From assembly GCF_021917145.1 (NCBI RefSeq), contig NW_025813796.1, positions 2,647,411 through 2,711,410 on the forward strand: DNA of 64,000 nt. The letters run 5' to 3'. The position numbers were made by a program, and so were the translations under genes. Below are positions 25,601-38,799 of this stretch, in pieces. Every line of letters starts with the position of its first letter. The stretch's first letter is position 1. Source of the stretch: Hypomesus transpacificus (taxonomy: Eukaryota; Chordata; Actinopteri; Osmeriformes; Osmeridae). A model generated the notes under the pieces. That model was not told the origin of the DNA and did no database searches. It was given only the letters and a program-made list of their open reading frames with translations.

Positions 25601-28600
25601 TCAGCCTTCGCCATCGCCACAGCAGCAGCGGGTCACAGCAGCTCTCAGGGTAACCAACCCTAGTACATTTACATTACATTTAGTCATTTAGCAGAAGCTC
25701 TTATTCAGAGCGACTTCCAGTAAGTACAGGGACATTCCCCTGAAGTGCTTTGCCCAAGGACACAACGTCATTTGGCACGGCCAGGAATTGAACAGGCAAC
25801 CTTCTGATTACTAGCCCGATTCCCTAATTGCTCAGCCACCTGACTCCTTGATTACTAACAAGGAGTGACCCACTTGTCACCCAGTGCCAGTTCATACAGT
25901 AGACCTGTTTACATACAGGTTTACACCACTCCGTTACTGTAGCTAGTGTCCAGGTATAATGCAGGGGAAGGGAGGGGCAGTGTTATCAGTAGTGATCTTA
26001 CAGTGAGGCGATGAATCATCCTCTTTCCCCAATATCTCTCCTCTAGGTTTCACCAACAATGAGAAGACCTGCGACAAAGAGTTCATCATTCGCCGGGCCG
26101 CAACTAACCGTGTCCTCAACGTGCTGCGTCACTGGGTCTCCAAGCACTCGCAGGTCTGTGTGTGTGTGTGCGCGTGTGTGTACACCCAGACAGCCACTAT
26201 CCCTGCTGCATTCATGGGCTTATAGTGTTTGACACTCCCCCAGTATCCCTCTTCCTTCCTCTTAATCGACTTTTCTTCTCGGTCTGCCCCCCCACCCCCC
26301 TAGCCTGTCTCCTTCCCCCTTCCTCCTGTCAGACCTGCTCTGTGCTTGGCCTGTGTCTGCTCCCAGCTTTGATGTCTGTTGAAATGTCACCCAGCCTGGG
26401 GCTCCTGCCCGCTTCAACTCCTCTGTCAGAGCAAGGGCGTGTGTTTGGGACCTGATCTTTTTAGCTCCTACGTAGGTTTGTGTGTGTACGTGTGCGTGTT
26501 TGTTTGTGTGTGTGGGTTTTGTGTAGGGCAGCCAGGACAGATCACAGACACGCTCTTTAGCGAAACACCTGCAGCACATACAGAAGACAGAACATGCCTC
26601 GAGGTACCTCGCAAGGAGACCTCGCAAGGTTCACAGCAGGATGGCATGTAACAATGTTGCTCAGTGCTTTTTGCTAATACCACAGATGGAAAACTTCTCC
26701 TTGTCTGCATAGCATAGTGATAGTGTCCCTGTGGGAGAAAGTCTGGGTTCCTGAGGTTAGTGAAAGCCCTCCATCCCTGGCTGTTGTTGGCCTCTGCTGG
26801 GTACTTTACTGTGTGCTGAAAGAGATTGGAGACAGAGAGATCCAGAGATTGTTGTGCTTTTTTACAGAGGTCAAAACCACAGATAACATTTTCCTTCGTG
26901 TGTGTGTGTGTTTCTGTGTGTTTGGGTGTTTTGTGCATTTGGGTGGTGCACGTGTGTGTGGGTGATGTGTGTGTGCATGGCACCCTGTTCAGGACTTTGA
27001 GATGAACGGAGAGCTGAAAATGGGTGTGGTCGGTCTGCTGGAGGAGGTGCTACGAGATCCTGACCTGCTGCCACAGGAGAGGAAAGCCACTGGCAACATA
27101 TTAAAGTACACAGACAAACATGGACACACACATGCAGAGACACACACACGGACACACGTTTACACTCACACAAATACTCACAGGCACACACTCACACGTG
27201 GATATCTGGATTTACATGGATTCTGGAGAAAAAAAACATTTATTGGTATTTGTTTTTCTTCCCAGCGCTCTTTCTCAAGATGAACAAGATGATGCACAGC
27301 TAAAGATAGAGGACATTCTACAAATGGTAAGTATTCATGTCCTTATTTGATGGCCGAGCCCCTCACAGACCTACTCTCTGAACCTTTAAGAAATTCAATG
27401 ACATACACTACTAGAAGGCTGTAGATTGACAGTGACAATCATGTGTAAGGAGTTTCTCAACTCTGATATTATTTGTCTCCTGATGGACACAGAAAAGCTG
27501 TCCTCTGCTCCACTTCATCTTGGTAAGATGTTACGCGTCTATGATCACTGACTCTCCCTAGACAGTAACACCAGTCGTACAAAGTTGCTCACTCTGTATT
27601 GTGGTACAGTCTCTACCCCACTCCTTTCTAGACAGAGTAGAATACTGTGTCAGTCCATGTTTTGGTCCTTGCATATCAGCTCTCAACAGCTATACCTATT
27701 TGTGTGGAGTATGTATCAACATGGGATTTTTGTGGTCACTGTGTGTGTGTGTTTGATCTGTGTGTGTGTGTGTGTGTGTGTGCGTGTGTGCGTGTGTGTG
27801 TGTGTGTGTGTTTGAAGGCGGAATGTCCTAAGGCAGAGTGTTTTGAGTCTCTGTCAGCCATGGAGCTGGCTGAACAGATCACCCTTCTGGACCACATCGT
27901 TTTCAGGAGTATCCCCTACGAGTGAGGACCAACTCCCTCCACCCCTCTCTCCCTTCATTCACCCCTCTCCCTCACTCCCTTCCTCGATTCCTTTCTCCCT
28001 CCCTATATCTCTCTCTCCATCCCTCCTTTAGGACACGTCCCCACAATCCGCTCATTTCCACGTCATTGTGTTGAGTGATACAAGTCATTGGTAACAAGTG
28101 CATCTGTTCCTAAGGCCACATAACATCCTGATTTGTGGCACTGTGTGCGCCCTGTCCACCAGGGAGTTCTTGGGCCAGGGCTGGATGAAGGTGGATAAGA
28201 CCGAGAGGACTCCCTACATTATGAAGACCAGCCAGCACTTCAACGATGTAAGCTCCACTTTCAAGAAATAGTTGTCTGAGTCAACACGCAAAAATGATCA
28301 ACAAAACCTCATCCCAGAATGTTTTTTTTACCTCTAAACCCTCTCACTGTCTTACTCTCTCTCTCTCACACACTTTCTCTCTTTTCGCTCTCCCTTTCCT
28401 CATTCTTTCACTCTCTTTTCTCCCTCTCTTTTTTCCCTCTATGTCTTTCTCCCTCCCGCTCTTTCTTTGTCTCCCTCTCTCCTCTTTCTCTGCTTTAGAT
28501 GAGTAACCTTGTAGCATCTCAGATCATGACTCACACAGACGTTGGTTCCAGAGCCAGCTCCATAGAGAAGTGGCTGGCTGTGGCCGATATCTGCCGCTGC

Positions 28601-30890
28601 CTCAACAACTACAATGGAGTCCTGGAGATCACCTCTGCTCTCAACCGCAGCGCCATCTACAGGCTAAAAAAGACATGGGCCAAGGTCTGCAAACAGGTAA
28701 GGGACATATCCTTAAAGGAGTCATTGATTGCAAAACCGACCTTGTCATAGTTGAATAACGACAGTTCGGTGGGTAAAATGGACATACAGTGAACCTCAAA
28801 ATCCATTGACACCTCTTTCCTATCCAAATCTCACAACTTGAAACTTTCTTCACAAATGTAGCATCACCTTTGTCACGCCCCAACATTTACATACAAACCA
28901 GTCCTCTGGTGTTCTGGCCCAAGATCTCAGACTCTAGTTTAGCTGCGGGCTGCTCTGTGTACTTCGATGGGAATTACAAAGGAGAAAGTTTGGCATTTTT
29001 CAAAGGATATTGAAAATGGACCATCGTAAATGCAGTGTTCCAGGCTGTACAGGGAATGCTGACACTTTTCAGAGTCTTCCTAAGGAACCAAACACTCGAC
29101 AGGCTGTGATGTTTGTCTATGATAAGATCCCTGTGCAGTTCGACCCTCAATTACACATTTACTCAAGCCATTTCACAGAAGACAGTTTTGAAAACCTGGG
29201 ACAGTATGAAGCAGGATTTGCTATGAAGCTGTTTCTGAAAAGAGGTGCTGTTCTGACCTTATGTTCATCACAACCGCAAACTAGAGTATGATGTTGTCGC
29301 TAAGAGTTATTAGCAATGATAACGTATTCTGCCTGTATCTTGCATTGGTAGAATGTGTGATGATTTAGTTTATTGGCAATGGGGCTAACGTTATTTCATG
29401 TTCCTGACTGTGTTTCATTCAAATAAATAACCTGTGTTGTCATGTAAATCTACAATTCAAGATGCATGTTTGTCTAGATCTATTTTTCAACAAGATAGCT
29501 AACTGAAGCTGAGTTGAATCACGTTTGTTTGCTAAGCCTTAGTGCTAATGTTACCTACCTAAGTTGATCCCGTTTCCTTCAACAACAGAAGTGGAAACAA
29601 CTAACGTTATCATTTCAAATGATATCTAGTCAATCTTTTGAAAACAGTGTTGTGTAGACACAATAGATTTATTTTTGTGTTTTTATTTCAAGTCTCCACC
29701 TTCGATGTTTCAGTGAGTGCTGTTGGCCATGTTGCTTCTTTGATCCGCATCTTTGCTCGTTGTAAACCAGCCAATCAGTGCGCAGCTCTGCTATATTCAT
29801 GAGCATACCATAAAAGGAGGAAACCTAGCGTTTCAATCTGGGGCTATTTCACAGGATTCATCAGGGGGCATAGAACAGCACCCGGGCCATTTTCAGACCA
29901 ACCAATGTTACATACCCTATTCGGAGACCTTGAGGAACAGTGTGAAATACAGAAAAAAAACTGTCAATGACCACTTTAAACTTTTTTACTTACGTCATGG
30001 TATGTTTGTATTTATTCGCTTTTCTTCATCACTTTTTGTGTGGATCATTTTTAGACCAAGGCACTGATGGACAGGCTACAAAAAACGGTGTCATCTGAAG
30101 GAAGATTCAAGAACCTAAGAGAAACTTTGAAGAAGTGAGAATATGACCCCTGACAAACTTAAATGAAGATAATCAGGCATTTTGTATCTGGAAATCTGTC
30201 TTGTAACATTGATTGGTAACAACTGCTTATGGATTGTGCGTGCAGTTGTAATCCTCCATGTGTGCCCTACCTGGGGATGTATCTGACAGACCTGGCCTTC
30301 ATAGAGGAGGGAACACCCAACTTCACTGAGGAAGGACTGGTCAATTTCTCCAAGATGAGGATGGTAATAAAAATAAAGGAGGTTTAATGGCTTGTGAAGT
30401 TCCTATTGCTCTGTACTGCACATCAGTTCTTAAAGTCATTTATCCATGTTAAGTTGAAACCCATTTAGAGCTATGAATGTGCCCAAAGTGGCAATGTTAA
30501 AACAATAATAGTCTTTCTCTTTCTCACATATCTTTCATCTCTCACTCTTTTCCAGATTTCTCACATCATTAGAGAGATCCGTCAGTTCCAGCAGGCTCCC
30601 TACAGGATAGAGCACCAACCCAAGGTGAGATCTCTGCCCTAGACACCTGAGAGAAACAGCGTGGTTACACTTGTAAAGTATCGTGACAGATACCCAGTCA
30701 TGTAGCACTCATCCATTAATTACCTTTCATCACACTCTCCCTCTTTGACTCTCTCTCCATCCCTCTCTTGTTTTCTCTCATTGCCCTTTTTCAGGTGACT
30801 CAGTTTCTACTGGACAAGACGCTGGTGATGGATGAGGATACTCTATATGAGCTCTCACTGAAAATAGAACCTCGCGTACCTCCTGGCTAA
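11559..30890 (+). CDS. rasgrf2: Ras-specific guanine nucleotide-releasing factor 2 (RasGRF2)
   Basis: This is a calcium/calmodulin-responsive exchange factor for Ras (CDC25 domain) and Rac (DH domain). I read coding exons 11559-11837, 18843-18952, 19734-19881, 19995-20084, 20279-20532, 20633-20712, 20868-21061, 21246-21355, 21472-21590, 21713-21876, 22039-22105, 22235-22371, 22516-22598, 22794-23042, 23421-23513, 23735-24243, 25210-25335, 25560-25649, 26047-26153, 26993-27105, 27266-27326, 27818-27921, 28163-28247, 28499-28696, 30055-30134, 30246-30363, 30556-30624 and 30795-30890. They sum to 3933 nt, in frame: 1310 residues with the 93-nt exon, 1279 without (human about 1237). Domain order is PH1 (22-135), coiled coil (150-205), IQ motif [11 protein letters not shown] (about 212-222), DH (about 240-430), PH2 (about 460-590), REM (about 612-700), a Ser/Pro linker, then CDC25 (about 1040-1305, with the [10 protein letters not shown] and [17 protein letters not shown] blocks). 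The start [15 protein letters not shown] matches RASGRF2 rather than RASGRF1. Confidence 0.95.
12453..12714. repeat. Degenerate short interspersed repeat
   Basis: The unit starts GGGGCGTCCTTAGGCC and ends CCTAGAAATGCCCAT, ends that are roughly complementary. It is bounded by near-identical bases, GGGTACCA (12453-12460) and TGGTACCA (12707-12714). It contains a poly-A run (about 12521-12538) and C-rich stretches. It resembles a decayed nonautonomous DNA transposon of the GGGGC(G)CC-ended kind; the exact family is not assigned. Confidence 0.4.
15018..15110 (+). repeat. (AG)n dinucleotide tract
   Basis: About 90 bases of almost uninterrupted AG, in rasgrf2 intron 1. It is a microsatellite; the long Arg-Glu ORFs it produces are artefacts. 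A complementary (CT)n tract lies 1.4 kb downstream in the same intron. Confidence 0.95.
16551..16690 (+). repeat. (CT)n dinucleotide tract
   Basis: About 140 bases of CT with occasional TTT and TGT interruptions, in rasgrf2 intron 1. The pure core is roughly 16569-16634. It can pair with the AG tract at 15018-15110 in the same pre-mRNA. Confidence 0.95.
23421..23513 (+). CDS. rasgrf2: rasgrf2 candidate in-frame cassette exon (93 nt)
   Basis: This 31-codon exon lies between the end of the REM domain (exon ending 23042, ...SIPVR) and the linker exon starting SLELFFAT at 23735. It has a pyrimidine-rich acceptor (CATTCTCAG) and a GTAACC donor, an open frame and matching phase on both sides. It encodes [18 protein letters not shown]... 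and ends LAMDQSK. Skipping it restores exactly the VRSLELFF junction of mammalian RASGRF2, which I recall without this insert, so it is probably alternatively used. The function of the insert is unknown. Confidence 0.7.
25340..25555 (+). repeat. CACT/CTCA-rich degenerate tandem repeat
   Basis: The intron between rasgrf2 exons 17 and 18 is filled with imperfect CACT-type tetranucleotide repeats (TCACTCACTC blocks) up to the exon 18 acceptor. This is simple sequence with no coding meaning. Confidence 0.7.
25668..25849 (-). mobile_element. tRNA-derived SINE, minus orientation, in rasgrf2 intron 18
   Basis: This is the reverse complement of the SINE at 59477-59659. It has the tail block TAGTCATTTAGCAGAAGCTC, the middle block with CCAAGGACACAA, and a tRNA-like head whose reverse complement contains TGGCTGAG (A-box-like) and TTCAATTCC (B-box-like). 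It starts only 18 bases beyond the exon 18 donor (GT at 25650). Its own target duplication is not clear. Confidence 0.8.
26154..26992 (+). other. rasgrf2: rasgrf2 intron 19
   Basis: The 839-base intron carries several GT-rich tracts (26157-26182, 26479-26520, 26898-26975). The last lies in the acceptor region of exon 20, which nevertheless ends with a short pyrimidine stretch before CAG. No ORF is supported. Confidence 0.6.
27742..27811 (+). repeat. (TG)n tract abutting the rasgrf2 exon 22 acceptor
   Basis: The TG/TGCG repeat ends six bases before the splice junction at 27817/27818 (TTTGAAG then exon). It replaces the normal polypyrimidine tract. UG repeats in RNA are binding sites for TDP-43 and CELF proteins in vertebrates. 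The exon is 104 nt, so skipping would shift the frame. Confidence 0.85.
28716..29975 (+). mobile_element. Kolobok-like nonautonomous DNA transposon in rasgrf2 intron 24
   Basis: The left end (AGGAGTCATTGA) and right end (TCAATGACCACT) are imperfect terminal inverted repeats. Each is bordered by TTAA (28712-28715 and 29976-29979), the duplication of the Kolobok (and piggyBac) superfamilies. Inside is an ORF with a THAP-like zinc-binding pattern (29016-29291), and THAP domains are associated with Kolobok elements. No transposase catalytic core is visible, so it would depend on another copy. It starts about 20 bases after the exon 24 donor. Confidence 0.6.
29016..29291 (+). pseudogene. THAP-like domain ORF fragment inside the transposon
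   Basis: The ORF starts [18 protein letters not shown] and continues through SLPKEP and a [18 protein letters not shown] block to LKRGAVLTL. The C-x4-C start, SLPK motif and HF block resemble the THAP/THAP-like zinc finger, but the cysteine expected before the His reads Ser (YSSHF), so metal binding is probably lost. It resembles the first exon of a transposon-encoded protein with the rest missing. It is sense-oriented within rasgrf2 intron 24. Confidence 0.55.
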
Positions 30891-32495
30891 ACACAAACAC
30901 ACACACATGAAATACCTATGCACGTACACAAGCATGTGCACACATATTAGCATGTGCACTTGCATGCACGCATGCACACACAAATACAAACAAACATAAT
31001 CAACGTGTCTATATGTTTAATGCTTATGTTTCATTTGTAAGGCTCAAACCAGTCGAATGACGGAGCTTGAGAATCACCTGCTTTTGAGTTAAATAATCCA
31101 TATTTGGGATGTAGGGCTTATTACAGAGCATTGCCAATTATCATGCTCAAAGATCTCAGGTGAAGATGTGCCTTTGTTGTTAATATTTTATGTACAATGA
31201 AAACCAGATCTAATGAACTGTATTCTTTCAGATTTTTATTTAATTTCCTAATGATAATATTCGGTACATCACTGTTGGCCCCACAGTGATAAGATTACAC
31301 TGGCTGAAGTCTAAGCATAGCTTTAGCTATTTCTAAGCCTGGCAACCCGTCCTTCAACAGGACAAACCTGAACATCTTTGAACCTGCCAACTCACTATCA
31401 TAGTTTTGTTTGGTTTTAGAGAATGCGTTATGGTAGTGACATCCAATTCAGTATGAGTTGTCAGGTTACGAGGGGAGTTACAGTCTTGTCATTGTGGATG
31501 GTAACGGGCCAGCCTCTCATATGGGAAGACTCACATATTTCTGTCTTTGTAACATATACCTATATTTATTCAGATGCTGAGTTGGGTATTTTGGTTAGTT
31601 AAAGGTATGGTATCTGTTACATTCTGATTAGCCCCTTATTCCTTTTGATGCTCATTGATTAGATAGGACTGGACTTTGGTCTGTCATTTTGCATGTTTAT
31701 TTAGCTATTCATTCACTGTACTTGTCAAGCATTTTGTTGAAGATGTTTATTTATCCACAGTGTACATTAGTTGCTGTTATTTCTGTTTAGCATCGGTTAA
31801 GTATTACAAAGTCACAAAAACAAAACTCACAGGATTTTGGGATGAATTCATTTGTCGGGGCACAAAGGAGCCCCAGCAAGTTCAGAAAATAACTTCCAGT
31901 TGGGTCAATAGCAGATTAAGGCATTTAAACAAACATTTCCAGCTGGAATACTAAAACATCCTATTCAAAAGCCACTCATTACTGTAAAAAAATGTTGTTG
32001 AAAAGTTAAAGAAATTAGAACAAAATGGCCAATCTACCATTTGTTTAAAACTTGACTTTTTTTTTGTCTTTTGTCTAACTCATAGTTATTCATTCCTGTT
32101 TGATGTAATATTTTATTAGTATTATTTGAAAGACTACTTGTTTTACAGTATTAGTAAGAATCTGTGCACTTTTTTGGGGGGGGGTTAACTTCTCCAACAT
32201 TTTTTATAATTAAACTAGGGCATGTTTTTTTCTTCCTCTTAATGTATTCTCATAATTTTATTTCATGTGATTTGCATTGGCTGAGAACTGTAGCACACTT
32301 AGTTTGATTGCTCCCTTTTTGTACAGTCCTGAAATATCAGGAATTTGTTGACAATGAAATGCACTGACAGTATATATAACCCCTGCTTTTATACATTACA
32401 AATGTACTTGGTTATGATCCCAGCTGTTGTATTTTTTCATGCACTTCTATAGAGAATGTACAGATATTTACACTTCTGGCTTGTAAATAAATAAA
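30891..32495 (+). other. rasgrf2: rasgrf2 3' UTR and polyadenylation signals
   Basis: About 1.6 kb of AT-rich sequence follows the TAA. It begins with a CA-rich stretch (30893-30985) and ends in overlapping AATAAATAAA signals (32486-32491 and 32490-32495). No conserved ORF lies in between. Confidence 0.65.
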
Positions 32496-32706
32496 CGTTT
32501 TTAATGTCAGAATCTTTGGTTTTCCCCTTACTGAGAACTAACCAAGCACTAACTAACAGAGTTATGGAAACCAAGTAACATATCTGCGTTGATCTCCTGT
32601 GAGTGCATGTGACCCTTTCCCTCCCCCAAGAAACACATAGTGGGAAGCTCAAGGACAGTGGATATGGCTCCTGCTCCTTAATGGCAGTGAACTCTGGAGA
32701 AACATG

Positions 32707-32877
32707 ATTGGTTGGCATGTGGTCTTGTTCCACCCATTGGCTCACTGGTGAGATAATGTCTGATTGGTCTGAAGAACAGGTTGTAATCCCACTTTGGGGG
32801 AGGAGCATTTAAAGACAGTGGGGAGGCAGACTTCTGAGTGAGATCTTGAACAGGGAGGGAGAGCGATTCATCCACAG
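32707..32877 (+). promoter_or_regulatory. ckmt2: ckmt2 core promoter and noncoding exon 1 (predicted)
   Basis: Three ATTGG (inverted CCAAT, NF-Y type) boxes lie at 32707-32711, 32736-32740 and 32763-32767, spaced 27-29 bases. A TTTAAA TATA-like box follows at 32808-32813. A good donor (CACAG|GTACTG, exon end 32877) lies where a short 5' UTR exon would end. The next acceptor (34617-34618) precedes the coding start. The layout fits a TATA-type muscle promoter, but the start site is inferred. Confidence 0.5.
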
Positions 32878-34618
32878 GTACTGTACCTTTTCTTCCCCTC
32901 TTTTTCTGCCATACAGGGGCTAGCGAATTCCCCAAGCATTAAAATCTCATTAAACAATAGTTTAATTCATAATATGTATTAATATTAAGTGGGAAATGTA
33001 TTGGGAAAATAGAAAAACACTTTTATACTGTTTTGTATTTTATGCAATTGTTGTGTGACTGTTTTACAAGCAAGTGGATGCAGGCTTATTATCCTGGTTG
33101 GTAGCTAAGTTCATTAGTAAAGTGTTACGGAAGTACAGTTTTGAAAATACGATTAATTATTGAGTTGTCTGTTCACAAATAGCAAAAAGTAACAATCAAT
33201 ATTTTTCTAAACAAGTTTTTTATCAGTTGGAAATGCAAGGACACAATGTCACTATTCATTGTCAGCTGTCCTTTATCATGGAGCCATTGTGCAACTTAAA
33301 CTCTGAGTTCAGCTCTCTTGCCTTATGGCCTATGGGATGAAGTTGTTCCCAGCCACTAGCTTGGTTCAGTTTTCTGTTACTTCCCCCTATGGTAAAGGTA
33401 AGGATTTAAGGAAACTAAACTGACCTTGGATCTGCTGTTGAGAGCTGGTTAGGGTGTAATCTCAACCACAAAGCTGTATAATCTGCAGTGACACTAACCG
33501 ATAGAGGCCTTTTGAGGCCAGTGGACAGAGTACTCCTACACCACCTGGGCAACCTGCCGGTGTAATTTCAAAGCTCGCGATTCGTAGGTCAACCCTCTCT
33601 GCACTTTCACCTACTGTCTGGCGTTTCTATCTTTTTTCGGTCATCTCTTTGAACCTGTGCCCCCCTGCCCTTGGTTGGAGGGACTAGTCTCAGGAACTGT
33701 GGCTATATCAGAATGTCCCTGGTGAGCAAAAGGTCTGGGCAAGGATCTATGCCAGACAGGGCTTTGGCGCATGAGCCCAAGCTCAAGATTTCTCCAGAGG
33801 TCTATAAATAATGCCACTGACCCAGGAAGACCCCTCAATCACTTAATGATTAGTCTCCTGGTCAGAGCTCCTGTCTATATCTGTCCTTCGGGTTTTAAAT
33901 GACAGTGGATATGACCTTCAGACGACTGCCTCAAGAAGTAAGATTGGAAAAACCTCACTAGGACAAGGGTTATAACACAGGGGTTTTACGTGATTCATGA
34001 GGTGCACAATAGAGTTTTAATAGGCTCTGTAGCATTATATTCTTTATTGATTACTAAGTGTTAACATTTACAAACCTCATCCATACCCGCTGAAGAAGGA
34101 CAACTTTCCTCTACCTGTTTGTTGGAAGTTTCCATTTTGTGTCAGCCAGTCTGAGTGCTAAGAGGCGTATACGAAGAGGCTACATGACCTCAGCTTATGC
34201 TGCCATCTGCCACTACCTCTCATACTCTAAGCCTGTTAATTGACTGTAAACGGTGTGTGGGTGTGTGTCTGTGTGTACGCCTGTGTATTTGCGTGTGTGT
34301 GTGCGTGTGTGTGTGTGCGAATGAGCGAGTGAGCGTGTGTTCGTGTATGCGTCGGTCTGCATCTATTGTTTGGGTTCATTGAAAAACCATAGTTCATATT
34401 CAATGAGGAAACATCTCTGTACTATTGTATGTGGTAGTTGGATCCTAGGGTCAGTATATGGGAGTTCCAGCTATGAGCAACACAGCCTATGATTAACTAA
34501 ACAATGACCATCCGTATGCAGTCATCAGAGTTGAATGCCTAGGCTCTTGACTTCTGGAACTCTATTTTTCTGCAACTTTTCAGTAACAAAGCTTTCCTTC
34601 TCTCTTTCTTCTCTCCAG
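32878..34618 (+). other. ckmt2: ckmt2 intron 1 (predicted)
   Basis: This noncoding stretch lies between the predicted 5' UTR exon and the exon that carries the ATG. It includes a TG-rich tract (34255-34320). A tRNA-like block near 33515-33590 is too degraded to call. No ORF is supported. Confidence 0.5.
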
Positions 34619-34656
34619 TTCACCTGAATCTGACAAAAACCACCTTACTTCCAAAG

Positions 34657-38310
<3,654 letters not shown>

Positions 38311-38791
38311 CATCCCAACTCTGAAACAGGAAGTGACCCACTCCACTGTTAGACCAATGGCAGGAAGTGAGGAACTAGGTGGGAGAGGCTAGCCCTAATC
38401 CCTCCACTCATCCCCAAACAGCATTTCCGGAAATAGTAGAAGTACTAGACCAGGGGTGTCGAGCTCCGGTCCTCGAGGGCCGCTGTCCTGCATGTTTTAG
38501 ATGTTTCCCTGATCCAGCTCACCTGATTCGAATGAATGGTCGTTATAACAACCCTTTTAATTGAATCAGGTGTGTTGGAGCAGGGAAACATCTAAAACAT
38601 GCAGGACAGCGGCCCTCGAGGACCGGAGTACGACACCCCTGTACTAGACTATCATCTGAGCTAGATGTCGTGCTCTTGATGTTTCTTAGTGCTACTAAAG
38701 AATATTGTAGATAGGATAGTCTGATTCCTTATATTTGGTTAGGGGTACCTACCTCAAGCAAGGTCTAATCTGTATTACTAACCTCAATAAA
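38311..38791 (+). other. ckmt2: ckmt2 3' UTR with polyadenylation signal
   Basis: Noncoding sequence after the TAA at 38308-38310, with AATAAA at 38786-38791 followed by a GT/T-rich stretch. It contains the fold-back MITE 38451-38641. Confidence 0.7.
38451..38641. mobile_element. hAT-type fold-back MITE in the ckmt2 3' UTR
   Basis: The 191-bp element has nearly its whole length as two complementary arms. The left arm begins CAGGGGTGTCGAGCTCCGG and the right arm ends CCGGAGTACGACACCCCTG, with a centre near 38530-38560. It is flanked by perfect 8-bp duplications, TACTAGAC (38443-38450 and 38642-38649), diagnostic of hAT insertion. It starts 140 bases after the ckmt2 stop and lies before the AATAAA at 38786, so it should be transcribed as a strong RNA hairpin. 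Confidence 0.9.
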
Positions 38792-38799
38792 AATCTATG

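Noticed and set aside
11559..30890. Assignment as rasgrf1 instead of rasgrf2
   Set aside because: The N-terminus ([14 protein letters not shown]), the linker ([18 protein letters not shown]) and the neighbours ckmt2 and ankrd34b fit RASGRF2.
33515..33590. Possible tRNA gene or SINE head in ckmt2 intron 1
   Set aside because: There is some GTGGACAGAGTA-like resemblance to an A box and a weak B-box-like string, but no cloverleaf that I can close.
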